Source of the DNA: Streptomyces sp. SAI-135
GTDB taxonomy: Bacteria; Actinomycetota; Actinomycetes; Streptomycetales; Streptomycetaceae
Reading direction: 5' to 3'
Assembly (NCBI RefSeq): GCF_029893805.1
Contig: NZ_JARXYP010000002.1
Span: 4,278,001-4,342,000 of the forward strand
Length of the DNA: 64,000 bases
Position numbers and translations under genes: made by a program. The notes under the pieces were generated by a model. That model made no database searches, was not told the origin of the DNA, and saw only the letters and a program-made list of their open reading frames with translations. Within the stretch, counting starts at the first letter, position 1. Each line of letters starts with the position of its first letter. This document shows positions 15,867-23,963 of this stretch, in pieces.

Positions 15867-17261
15867 ATGGCTCCCTCGCACAACGCTCACGTACTGGTCG
15901 CATCCAACCGAGGTCCGGTCTCCTACGAGGTCCAGGACAACGGCGAGCTCACAGCGAAGCGCGGCGGCGGCGGCCTCGTCTCCGGCCTGTCGGCGATCGG
16001 TCCGGACGCCGGCGCGCTGTGGGTGTGCTCGGCGCTGTCCGACGGCGACCGCGAGGCGGTACGGCAGGGGGTCGGCGAGGACGGCGTCCGCATGCTCGCG
16101 ATCCCGGCCGACGTGCACGCGGACGCGTACAACGGCATCGCGAACTCGGTCCTCTGGTTCGTCCACCACCTCCTCTACCAGACCCCGCTGGAGCCGTCCT
16201 TTGACGCGGAGTTCCGGCGCCAGTGGGCCTCGTACGAGACGTACAACCGCGCCTTCGCCGAGGCGCTCGCCGAGGAGGCGGCCGAGGGGGCGGCGGTCCT
16301 GGTGCAGGACTACCACCTGTGCCTGGTGCCGGGGATGCTCCGCGAGCTCCGCCCCGACCTGCGCATCGCCCACTTCTCGCACACACCGTGGGCGCCGGTG
16401 GAGTACTTCCGGATACTGCCCGACGACATCGCGGTCCAGGTCCTGAGGGGCATGCTGGGAGCCGACCGGCTCGGCTTCCTCACCCGCCGCTGGGCGGACG
16501 CCTTCACGGCCTGCGCCACGGAGTTCGCGGACGGGCTCGGCGGGACCCGGATCGGGGTGCACGGTCTGGGCGCGGACGCGGACTTCCTGCGTGCCCGCTC
16601 CCACGAGGCCGACGTCGAGGAGCGGATCGTCGGCCTGCGCGAGGAGATCGGCGCGGGCCGGAAGACGATCGTGCGGGTGGACCGGACCGAGCTGTCCAAG
16701 AACATCGTGCGCGGGCTGCACGCCTACCGGCGGCTGCTCCAGTCGCGGCCGGAGTGGCGGGAGCGGGTCGTGCACGTGGCGTTCGCGTACCCCTCGCGGC
16801 AGGACCTCGCGGTGTACCGGGACTACACGGCCGAGGTGCGGCGGGTGGCGGAGGAGATCAACGACACCTTCGGCACACCTGGCTGGACCCCGGTCCTGCT
16901 GAACCTGAAGGACGACTTCGCGCGCTCCCTGGCCGCGTACCGGCTGGCCGACGTGGCGCTGGTCAACCCCATCCGGGACGGTATGAACCTGGTCGCGAAG
17001 GAGGTGCCGGTGGTCTCCGACGAGGGGTGCGCGCTGGTGCTGTCGCGGGAGGCGGGGGCGTACGAGGAGCTCGGGGACGACGCGGTCGTGGTGAACCCGT
17101 ACGACGTGGAGCAGACGGCGGCGGCCCTGCACGAGGCCCTGACGATGCCGGCCCACGAACGGGCCGAGCGGGCGAAGCGGCTGGCCGCGGCGGCGACGGC
17201 ACTCCCGCCCGCGCAGTGGTTCCTGGACCAGCTGAACGCGCTGAACGCGCTGAACGGGTGA
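15867..17261 (+). CDS. otsA: Trehalose-6-phosphate synthase
   Basis: A 464-residue GT20 enzyme making trehalose-6-phosphate from UDP- or GDP-glucose and glucose-6-phosphate. Typical elements are 'HVLVASNRGPVSYE' at the start with 'RGGGGLVSGLSAI', 'VLVQDYHLCLVPGMLRE', 'HTPWAPVEYFR', 'RTELSKNIVRGLHAY', and 'NPIRDGMNLVAKE'. The C-terminus overlaps or touches the otsB start (GTGA at 17258-17261), so the two are coupled. Confidence 0.95.
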   Translation: MAPSHNAHVLVASNRGPVSYEVQDNGELTAKRGGGGLVSGLSAIGPDAGALWVCSALSDGDREAVRQGVGEDGVRMLAIPADVHADAYNGIANSVLWFVHHLLYQTPLEPSFDAEFRRQWASYETYNRAFAEALAEEAAEGAAVLVQDYHLCLVPGMLRELRPDLRIAHFSHTPWAPVEYFRILPDDIAVQVLRGMLGADRLGFLTRRWADAFTACATEFADGLGGTRIGVHGLGADADFLRARSHEADVEERIVGLREEIGAGRKTIVRVDRTELSKNIVRGLHAYRRLLQSRPEWRERVVHVAFAYPSRQDLAVYRDYTAEVRRVAEEINDTFGTPGWTPVLLNLKDDFARSLAAYRLADVALVNPIRDGMNLVAKEVPVVSDEGCALVLSREAGAYEELGDDAVVVNPYDVEQTAAALHEALTMPAHERAERAKRLAAAATALPPAQWFLDQLNALNALNG

Positions 17262-17263
17262 GC

Positions 17264-18085
17264 ATGAACCTTCCCACGCCCCTCAACTCCGCCGGCCGGC
17301 ACGGCCTGCGGGCGATCCTCGCGGAGCCGCAGCGGGCGGTGATCGGGCTGGACTTCGACGGGACGCTGGCGCCGATCGTGGCGGACCCGGAGAAGGCCGT
17401 CGCCCACTCCGAGGCGGTGCCCGCCCTCGCGGCCCTGGCACCGAAAGTGGCGTCCGTGGCGGTGATCACCGGCCGCCCGGCGGCGGTCGCGGTCCGCAAC
17501 GGCGGTTTCGCCGGGGTCCCGGGCCTGGAGCATCTGACCGTGCTCGGCCACTACGGGGCCGAGCGCTGGGACGCGGCGACGGGCGAGGTCACGGCCCCCG
17601 CCCCGCACCCCGGAGTGCCGGCGGTCCGTGCCGAACTGCCGGAGCTCCTGGCGGGGACCGGCGCGTGGCTGGAGGAGAAGGGCGGTCGTGCGGTGGCCGT
17701 CCACACCCGCCGGGCCGCCGACCCCCAGGCCGCCTTCGAGGCCCTGCGCGCTCCCCTCACCGACCTGGCCGCCCGCCACGGCCTGATCGTCGAACCCGGC
17801 CGTCTGGTCCTGGAGCTCCGCCCGCCCGGCATGGACAAGGGGGTGGCCCTCCGCAAGCACGTCCGCGAGGTCTCCGCGCGGTCCGTGCTGTTCGCCGGCG
17901 ACGACCTGGGCGACCTGCCCGCGTTCTCCGCCGTGGACGAGCTCCGTGCCGCGGGCACCCCAGGTCTGCTGGTGTGCAGCGGCAGCGACGAGGTGACGGA
18001 GCTGCGGAAGCGGGCCGACCTGGTGGTGGACGGCCCGTCCGGCGTGGTGGGCCTGCTGCGGACCCTGGCGGAAGAGCTCGCCTGA
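17264..18085 (+). CDS. otsB: Trehalose-6-phosphate phosphatase
   Basis: A 273-residue HAD hydrolase that dephosphorylates trehalose-6-phosphate. HAD motif I is 'GLDFDGTLAPI' (D29/D31 region), motif II 'VAVITGRP', and the late acidic motif 'SVLFAGDDLGDLPAF'. ATG at 17264 is used; GTG at 17258, overlapping the otsA stop by 4 bp, is equally plausible. It completes the OtsAB route beside gpgS. Confidence 0.93.
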   Translation: MNLPTPLNSAGRHGLRAILAEPQRAVIGLDFDGTLAPIVADPEKAVAHSEAVPALAALAPKVASVAVITGRPAAVAVRNGGFAGVPGLEHLTVLGHYGAERWDAATGEVTAPAPHPGVPAVRAELPELLAGTGAWLEEKGGRAVAVHTRRAADPQAAFEALRAPLTDLAARHGLIVEPGRLVLELRPPGMDKGVALRKHVREVSARSVLFAGDDLGDLPAFSAVDELRAAGTPGLLVCSGSDEVTELRKRADLVVDGPSGVVGLLRTLAEELA

Positions 18086-18088
18086 TCC

Positions 18089-18322
18089 TCAGCGCTCCGC
18101 GCGCCGGGCCTGACGCACCCTCCGCAGCCGGTTCACCGTCACCGGGTCGTGGGCCAGGGCGCGCTCGTCGTCCAGCAGGGCGTTGAGCAGCTGGTAGTAG
18201 CGCACCGGCGCCAGGCCGAGCTCCTCGCGGACGGCCCGTTCCTTGGCGCCGGGCCCCGCGAAGGAGCGGCGCTCCAGCGCGAGGATGTCCCGCTCCCGGG
18301 GGTCGAGTTCCGCATGCTCCAT
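18089..18322 (-). CDS. DUF3263 small helical protein
   Basis: A 77-residue protein from ATG 18322 (MEHAELDPRERDILALERRSF), with a sigma-region-4-like helix-turn-helix feel ('REELGLAPVRYYQLLNALLDD') and a basic tail. This matches DUF3263, a common actinobacterial family of unknown function. It is convergent with otsB, with 3 bp between stops. Confidence 0.82.
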   Translation of the reverse strand: MEHAELDPRERDILALERRSFAGPGAKERAVREELGLAPVRYYQLLNALLDDERALAHDPVTVNRLRRVRQARRAER

Positions 18323-18355
18323 GCCCGGAACGGTAACCCCCGCCACCGACAGCGA

Positions 18356-19657
18356 CTACTCCGCGTTCCGCGCGGTCAGCTGCAAGGCGCGCAGCACCTG
18401 CGCGGGGTCCCCGCCGGAGCCGACCGCGGAGCCGATCCGCTTCTTGACCGCCGCGCTGACCGAGGCCCAGGACGTCTTGCCGACCGGCGGCAGCTCCGCT
18501 GAGGGCAGCGCGGCCAGGAAGGGCTTGAGGTCGGCGTCCTGGGAGCCGGCGCTCATGGCCGCGGAGGCGGAGTTGGTCACCGGCAGCAGGTCGTACTCCC
18601 GTGAGAACGCGAGGACGTTCTTCTCGCTGTAGACGAAGTCGAGGAAGTCGCCCACCTGTTCGGCGTGCCCGTTCTGCCGGAAGGCCATCATCCAGTCGGC
18701 GACGCCCATGGAGTTCCGGGTGGGCCCGTTCACGCCGGGCATGGGCACCATCCCGAACTTGACGCCCTTGTCGGCGGCGATCTTCATCAGCGAGGGGTGC
18801 CCGTTGAGCATCCCCACGTCCCCGGCGGCGAACGCCGAGAACGCGGCGGCCCGGTTGAGGTTCCCGGGCGCGACGGGGCCGGTCAGCCCCTTGCCGACGA
18901 GGTCGTCCTTGAGCCAGGTCAGCGTGGCGACGTTCTCCTCGGAGTCGATGCCGTAGGTGCCCACGTCGTCGACGTACCCGCCGCCCCCGCTCAGCAGCCA
19001 CTGCATGGTCTCGGCCTGCGCCTCCTCGGGGCCGAGCGGCAGCGCGTACGGGTACTTGACCCCGTCCGCCTTGAGCGCCTCGGCGTCGGCGGCCAGCTCC
19101 TTCCACGTGGTCGGCGGGGTGAGCCCGGCGTCGGCGAAGAGGGTCTTGTTGTAGAAGAGGAGCCGGGTCGAGGCGGCGAACGGCATGCCGTACTGCATCC
19201 CGTTGATCCGCCCGGCGGAGCCGAGCTGGGAGACGAAGTCGGCCTGCTCGCGGATCCCGATCAGCTCGTCGGCCTTGTACAGCAGTCCCTTGTCCGCGTA
19301 GTCGGCGTAGGCGCCGATCTGCGCCATGTCGGGCGCCTCACCGGCGTCGACGAGCTCCTTGACCTTGCGGTCGACGTCGGTCCAGGAGTACACGCTGACG
19401 TCGACCCGCACGCCGGGGTGCTCGGCCTCGTACTCCTTGACGAGCTTGTCCCAGTACTTCTGGGAGCTGTTGGCCGAGCTGTCGCCGTAGTCGGCGGCGA
19501 CCAGCTTCAGTGTCACCTGGTCCGATCCGCCCCCCACTCCGCAGCCACCGAGGACCGCCGTCATACCCAGTGCGGACACCGCCGCGATCGTTCCCGTCCT
19601 ACGCCGCCGCACTGACAACCGCCCCAAACTCACGTTCAAAAACTTTCGAAAAGTCAT
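18356..19657 (-). CDS. Sugar ABC transporter substrate-binding lipoprotein (solitary)
   Basis: A 433-residue secreted lipoprotein. A positively charged start, a hydrophobic stretch (GTIAAVSALGMTAVLGGC) and a lipobox LGGC at about 36-39 are followed by a periplasmic-binding fold typical of family 1 oligosaccharide binders ('KELVDAGEAPDMAQIGAYADYADKGLL', 'FYNKTLFADAGLTPPTTWKEL'). No permease or ATPase genes adjoin it. It is divergent from nagK across a 75-bp gap holding one DasR-like site, so an amino-sugar or chito-oligosaccharide ligand is likely (inference). MsiK, encoded at 45274, is the expected ATPase for such systems. Confidence 0.9.
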   Translation of the reverse strand: MTFRKFLNVSLGRLSVRRRRTGTIAAVSALGMTAVLGGCGVGGGSDQVTLKLVAADYGDSSANSSQKYWDKLVKEYEAEHPGVRVDVSVYSWTDVDRKVKELVDAGEAPDMAQIGAYADYADKGLLYKADELIGIREQADFVSQLGSAGRINGMQYGMPFAASTRLLFYNKTLFADAGLTPPTTWKELAADAEALKADGVKYPYALPLGPEEAQAETMQWLLSGGGGYVDDVGTYGIDSEENVATLTWLKDDLVGKGLTGPVAPGNLNRAAAFSAFAAGDVGMLNGHPSLMKIAADKGVKFGMVPMPGVNGPTRNSMGVADWMMAFRQNGHAEQVGDFLDFVYSEKNVLAFSREYDLLPVTNSASAAMSAGSQDADLKPFLAALPSAELPPVGKTSWASVSAAVKKRIGSAVGSGGDPAQVLRALQLTARNAE

Positions 19658-19688
19658 ACATATCTCGCCCTAAGGTCTACACCACGTG

Positions 19689-19704
19689 AGTGGACTAGAC
19701 CTCT
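19689..19704. promoter_or_regulatory. DasR-type operator (dre) shared by nagK and the binding-protein gene
   Basis: AGTGGACTAGACCTCT matches the dre consensus A(C/G)TGGTCTAGACCA(C/G)T at 14 of 16 positions. It lies between the two divergent starts, 29 bp before the nagK GTG and 32 bp from the lipoprotein ATG. A DasR site at nagKA is established in S. coelicolor. Control of both directions from this single site is inference. Confidence 0.85.
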
Positions 19705-19732
19705 TGCGGGTCGACGGGTCACACTGTCCCCC

Positions 19733-20677
19733 GTGAGACATGTCATCGCCCTCGACGTGGGCGGCACCGGGATGAAGGCGGCCTTGGTCGGCGCGGGCGG
19801 CGAGCTCCTGCACCGGGCCCGCCGGGCGACCGGGCGCGAGCGCGGACCCCACGCGGTCGTGGACGGCATCCTCGACTTCGCCGCCGAGCTGCGCGCGTAC
19901 GGCACCGAGCGGCTCGGCGCCCCCGCGGCCGCGGCCGGCGTCGCCGTCCCCGGCATCGTCGACGAGGACCGGGGCATCGCCGCCTACGCCGCCAACCTGG
20001 GCTGGCGTGACGTCCCCCTGCGCGCACTGCTCGCCGAGCGCCTCGGCGGCGTCCCGGTCGCCCTCGGCCACGACGTGCGCACCGGGGGCCTCGCCGAGGG
20101 CCGTGTCGGGGCCGGACAGGGCACCGACCGCTTCCTCTTCGTCGCCCTGGGGACCGGCATCGCGGGCGCCATCGGCATCGACGGACGGGTGGAGGCGGGC
20201 GCCCACGGCTTCGCCGGCGAGATCGGCCACATCGTCGTACGCCCGGACGGCACCCCCTGCCCGTGCGGCCAGCGGGGCTGTCTGGAGCGGTACGCCTCCG
20301 CCGCCGCGGTCAGCGAGGCCTGGGCCTCGGCCACCGGGAACCCGGACGCGGACGCGGCGGACTGCGCGAAGGCGGTCGAGTCCGAGGACCGCAGGGCCCG
20401 GGAGGTCTGGCAGCAGGCCGTGGACACCCTCGCCGACGGCCTGGTCACCGCCCTCACCCTCCTGGACCCCCGCACCCTGATCATCGGTGGCGGTCTGGCG
20501 GAGGCGGGGGAAACCTTGTTCACACCGCTGAGGGAGGCGGTCCGCACCCGGATCACCTTCCAGAAGCAACCGACCATCGTCCCAGCGGCCCTGGGCGACA
20601 CGGCGGGTTGCCTGGGCGCGGGCCTCCTGGCCTGGGATCTCCTCGACAAGACCGACGGTACGGAGGTAACGCCCTGA
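19733..20677 (+). CDS. nagK: ROK-family sugar kinase, N-acetylglucosamine kinase
   Basis: A 314-residue kinase from GTG 19733. The ATP-binding N-terminus is 'VIALDVGGTGMKAALV', a ROK core 'GEIGHIVVRPDG' precedes the zinc-type 'CPCGQRGCLERYAS' cluster, and 'LIIGGGLAEAG' follows. Coupling to nagA by a TGATG overlap at 20675-20679 makes GlcNAc the likely substrate, giving GlcNAc-6-phosphate in the cytoplasm. It is the first gene of the nagK-nagA unit behind a DasR site. Confidence 0.92.
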   Translation: MRHVIALDVGGTGMKAALVGAGGELLHRARRATGRERGPHAVVDGILDFAAELRAYGTERLGAPAAAAGVAVPGIVDEDRGIAAYAANLGWRDVPLRALLAERLGGVPVALGHDVRTGGLAEGRVGAGQGTDRFLFVALGTGIAGAIGIDGRVEAGAHGFAGEIGHIVVRPDGTPCPCGQRGCLERYASAAAVSEAWASATGNPDADAADCAKAVESEDRRAREVWQQAVDTLADGLVTALTLLDPRTLIIGGGLAEAGETLFTPLREAVRTRITFQKQPTIVPAALGDTAGCLGAGLLAWDLLDKTDGTEVTP

Positions 20678-21888
20678 TGGCAGCCCACTCGGGGGCGCGG
20701 GGAACTGCGCGACCAGCCACGACGAACCCGCACCCCGCAACGGACCGTGCGCCCCTCATCCTGTCCGGCGCAACGGTCGTCCTCCCCACAGGAACCGTCG
20801 AAAACGGCCGGGTGATCGTCGACGGCACCCGAATCACCGGTGCCGCCCCGGACAACGCCCAGGTCATCGACGTGACCGGCCACTGGCTCGTCCCGGGTTT
20901 CGTCGACCTGCACAACCACGGCGGCGGCGGAGCCTCCTTCACCTCGGGCACCGTCGAGGACGTGCTCAGGGGCATCGCCACGCACCACGCCCACGGCACC
21001 ACCACCCTCGTCGCCTCCACCGTCACCGGCGACATGGACTTCCTCGCGCAACGGGCCGGCCTGCTGAGCGAGCTCGCCGAACAGGGCGACATCGCCGGCA
21101 TCCACTTCGAGGGCCCGTTCATCTCCCCCTGCCGCAAGGGCGCGCACTCCGAGGCACTGCTGCGCGACCCCGACCCGGCCGAGGTCCGCAAGCTGATCGA
21201 CGCGGCGCGCGGGCAGGCGAAGATGCTCACCCTCGCCACCGAACTCCCCGGCGGCCTGGACTCCGTACGCCTGCTCGCCGAGCACGGGGTCATCGCGGCG
21301 ATCGGCCACACGGACGCGACCTACGAGCAGACCGTCGAGGCGATCGACGCGGGCGCGACCGTCGCCACCCACCTCTTCAACGCGATGCCGCCCCTCGGCC
21401 ACCGCACCCCGGGCCCCATCACCGCCCTGATGGAGGACGAGCGGATCACGGTCGAGCTCATCGACGACGGCACGCACCTGCACCCGGCCGCCCTCCAGCT
21501 GGCGTTCCACCACGCGGGTGCGCACCGGGTCGCCTTCATCACGGACGCCATGGACGCGGCGGGGTTCGGCGACGGCCGTTACCTGCTCGGCCCACTGGAG
21601 GTGGAGGTCAGCGAAGGGGTCGCCCGGCTGGTCGAGGGCGGTTCGATCGCCGGCTCGACGCTCACCCTGGACCGCGCGTTCAAGCGGGCGGTGACCGTGG
21701 ACCGGCTGCCGGTCGAGGACGTGGTCGCGGCGATCTCCGCCAACCCGGCCCGGCTCCTCGGCATGGCCGACCGCATCGGGTCGCTGGAGCCCGGCAAGGA
21801 CGCCGACCTGGTCCTCCTCGACCATCAATTCGACCTCAAGGGCGTCATGCGCCGGGGTGAATGGGTGGTCGATCCCCAACTGGGGTGA
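20677..21888 (+). CDS. nagA: N-acetylglucosamine-6-phosphate deacetylase
   Basis: A 403-residue amidohydrolase producing glucosamine-6-phosphate. Motifs are 'VPGFVDLHNHGGGG' (metal His pair), 'FEGPFISPCRKGAHS', 'IGHTDATYEQTVEAI', 'THLFNAMPPLGHR' and 'ITDAMDAAGF'. The ATG overlaps the nagK stop. Residues 1-24 form an unusual extension caused by a 35-bp dispersed repeat at 20689-20723 lying inside the reading frame; the family-like sequence starts at 'APLILSGATVVL'. It would also accept the product of MurQ. Confidence 0.94.
   Translation: MAAHSGARGTARPATTNPHPATDRAPLILSGATVVLPTGTVENGRVIVDGTRITGAAPDNAQVIDVTGHWLVPGFVDLHNHGGGGASFTSGTVEDVLRGIATHHAHGTTTLVASTVTGDMDFLAQRAGLLSELAEQGDIAGIHFEGPFISPCRKGAHSEALLRDPDPAEVRKLIDAARGQAKMLTLATELPGGLDSVRLLAEHGVIAAIGHTDATYEQTVEAIDAGATVATHLFNAMPPLGHRTPGPITALMEDERITVELIDDGTHLHPAALQLAFHHAGAHRVAFITDAMDAAGFGDGRYLLGPLEVEVSEGVARLVEGGSIAGSTLTLDRAFKRAVTVDRLPVEDVVAAISANPARLLGMADRIGSLEPGKDADLVLLDHQFDLKGVMRRGEWVVDPQLG
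20689..20723 (+). repeat. Dispersed GC-rich element inside the nagA 5' coding region
   Basis: A 35-bp stretch (core GGGGCGCGGGGAACTGCGCG) is identical at 33 of 35 positions to 27913-27947 and shares its core with both arms at 12115-12137 and 12187-12209. It begins 12 bp after the nagA ATG and stays in frame. Confidence 0.85.
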
Positions 21889-21937
21889 TGTGTCCCGCTG
21901 TTGGGGTGGGGATCAGCCTGGGAGACTGGAGGGGCAC

Positions 21938-22897
21938 ATGTCCGTCCGTCTTCGGGGGAGGTCGGCCCGGGTGATCCTCACGGTCACGCTGAACACCGCT
22001 CTCGACATCACCTATCGCGTACGGTCGCTGCGGCCGCACAGCAGCCACCGGGTCACCGAGGTCATCGAACGCCCCGGCGGCAAGGGCCTGAACGTCGCCC
22101 GGGTGCTGGCCGCGCTCGGCCACGAGGTGACGGTCACCGGCTTCACCGGCGGCGCCACGGGCCGCACGGTCCAGGAGCGACTCACCGCCGTACCGGGCCT
22201 GGTGGACGCGCTCGTCCCGGTCACCGGCCCGACCCGGCGCACGATCGCCGTCGTCGACGAACGCTCCGGCGACACCACCCAGCTCAACGAACCGGGCCCC
22301 ACCGTCACGCCCGCGGAGTGGTCGGCCTTCCAGGAGGCCTACGAGGATCTCGTCCCGTCCGTCTCGGCGGTGGCCCTGTGCGGGAGTCTGCCGCCGGGGG
22401 TGCCGGTGGGGGCGTACGCGGGCCTGATCCGCACGGCGAAGGCGGCCGGCGTCCCGGTCCTGCTCGACACCAGCGGGGAGGCACTGCGCCGGGGGGTCGC
22501 CGCCCGCCCCGACATCCTCAAGCCCAACGCCGCCGAACTGGCCGAACTGACCGGCTCCCACGAGTCCTTGCGCGCCACCCACGACGCCCGCCGGCGGGGC
22601 GCCCGCGCGGTGGTCGCGTCCCTGGGAGCGCAGGGTCTGCTGGCGGCCACCCCGGAGGGCCACTGGCGCGCCGCGCCCCCGACGGTGACCGGCAACCCGA
22701 CGGGCGCCGGCGACTCGGTGGCGGCGGGCCTGCTGTCGGGCCTGGTGGAGCGACTGCCGTGGCCGGACCGCCTGACCCGCGCGGTCGCCCTGTCGGCGGC
22801 GACGGTCCTGACCCCGGCAGCGGGCGAGTTCGACCGGTCCACCTACGAGACCCTGCTGAACCGCGTCACGATCACGGGAGAGTCCAGCGCCGCGTGA
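21938..22897 (+). CDS. PfkB-type hexose kinase (1-phosphofructokinase-like)
   Basis: A 319-residue ribokinase-fold enzyme. 'ILTVTLNTALDITYRV' and 'RPGGKGLNVARVLAALG' are PfkB signature 1 and substrate site; 'NPTGAGDSVAAGLLSGL' is signature 2 with the catalytic Asp. It groups with 1-phosphofructokinase/tagatose-6-phosphate kinases, so it may act after NagA-derived sugars enter glycolysis (inference). ATG 21938 is preceded by GGAGGGG. GTG at 21971 (VILTVTL) also has a strong GGGGGAGG and gives the more usual N-terminus. Confidence 0.87.
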   Translation: MSVRLRGRSARVILTVTLNTALDITYRVRSLRPHSSHRVTEVIERPGGKGLNVARVLAALGHEVTVTGFTGGATGRTVQERLTAVPGLVDALVPVTGPTRRTIAVVDERSGDTTQLNEPGPTVTPAEWSAFQEAYEDLVPSVSAVALCGSLPPGVPVGAYAGLIRTAKAAGVPVLLDTSGEALRRGVAARPDILKPNAAELAELTGSHESLRATHDARRRGARAVVASLGAQGLLAATPEGHWRAAPPTVTGNPTGAGDSVAAGLLSGLVERLPWPDRLTRAVALSAATVLTPAAGEFDRSTYETLLNRVTITGESSAA

Positions 22898-22900
22898 CCC

Positions 22901-23842
22901 CTACTGGTCGACGTTCTCCGTGACGTAGAACTGGTCGAGCAGGGCGTTGCACTGGTTGCCCTGCTGGCACGAGAGCTGGATCGTGTTGGTGCCCTTGGTC
23001 AGGGAGACCTGGGCCCAGGTCTCCTGCCACTCGTTGGCGGGAAGCCCACCGAAGTTCTTCATGTTCAGCGGCCGGGAGGCGGCCTTCCCGTTGACCGTCA
23101 TGGTCCCGTTGGCATCGGCGTCGGGGAGGCCGTAGCGGACGTAGACCCGGTAGGTGCCGGCCTTCTTGATGCCGTTGACCGTCCAGGTGACCGAGGCGCC
23201 CACCTGGTTGAAGCCCTGGACGTACACGCCGCCGTCGGACTTGGCGCCCTTCACGTCGGACGCGAGGCTTGTGCCGCCCTCCAGCCGCATCGTCTTCGCG
23301 TCGGCCTTCGGGAGTTCGGCCTCCGCTTCCGCCGAGGTCGACGCACTCGGTTGCGAGCTCTGGGACGTGGTCGGGGTCGGGGCTGCCTCGTTGCCCTGGT
23401 CGTCCTTCTGGTCGTCGCCGCCCGCGATCGCGATGCCGATGCCGATGACCACCGCGGCCACCACGGCGATCGCGCCGATCAGCAGGCCCTTGGTGTTGGG
23501 GCCGCCGCCGCGGCGTCCGCCGCCGCTGTGGCCCGGCATGGGCTGCTGGCTGGTGGGGGCCGAGCCCGGGAAGGTCTCGGGGGCCGCGTAGTGGGCGCTG
23601 GGCTGGCCGTAACCGCCCTGCGCCTGCTGCTGCGGGACCTGGCCGTACGCCGCGGTCGGCGCGGTGGGTGCCTGCTGCTGCCCGTACTGGCGCTGGCCGA
23701 CCGCGCGGACTCTGTTGACGGAGTTCGGGTAGCCGTAACCGCCGGAGGGCGGCTGGGCCCCGTTGGCCTGGCCGTCGGCGTAGAGGTAGCCGAACGGGTC
23801 GTCGTCCTCGGGCGTGCTCGCGCCGTTGTTGCCGGACGTCAT
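22901..23842 (-). CDS. Membrane-anchored protein with extracellular carbohydrate-binding-like domain
   Basis: A 313-residue protein. A cytoplasmic Gln/Gly/Pro/Tyr-rich low-complexity segment (1-115) precedes one transmembrane helix (GLLIGAIAVVAAVVIGIGIA, about 119-139). A Thr/Ser/Glu linker follows, then a C-terminal beta-sandwich domain (about 185-313) with 'GVYVQGFNQVGASVTW' and 'AGTYRVYVRYG' resembling CBM6/CBM35 modules. It probably binds cell-surface or environmental glycans; no catalytic residues were seen. It is convergent with the pfkB gene (3-bp gap). Confidence 0.78.
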   Translation of the reverse strand: MTSGNNGASTPEDDDPFGYLYADGQANGAQPPSGGYGYPNSVNRVRAVGQRQYGQQQAPTAPTAAYGQVPQQQAQGGYGQPSAHYAAPETFPGSAPTSQQPMPGHSGGGRRGGGPNTKGLLIGAIAVVAAVVIGIGIAIAGGDDQKDDQGNEAAPTPTTSQSSQPSASTSAEAEAELPKADAKTMRLEGGTSLASDVKGAKSDGGVYVQGFNQVGASVTWTVNGIKKAGTYRVYVRYGLPDADANGTMTVNGKAASRPLNMKNFGGLPANEWQETWAQVSLTKGTNTIQLSCQQGNQCNALLDQFYVTENVDQ

Positions 23843-23963
23843 CCCTTGGTACTCCTCAACAGGTGCGGATCGAATGCGATACGTGGAGTCAGAATGGCGA
23901 GCCTACCCGCTCCAGATGGCCCAAACGGGTGACTCGGATCGCATCGGCTCGCTGACCTGGGGC

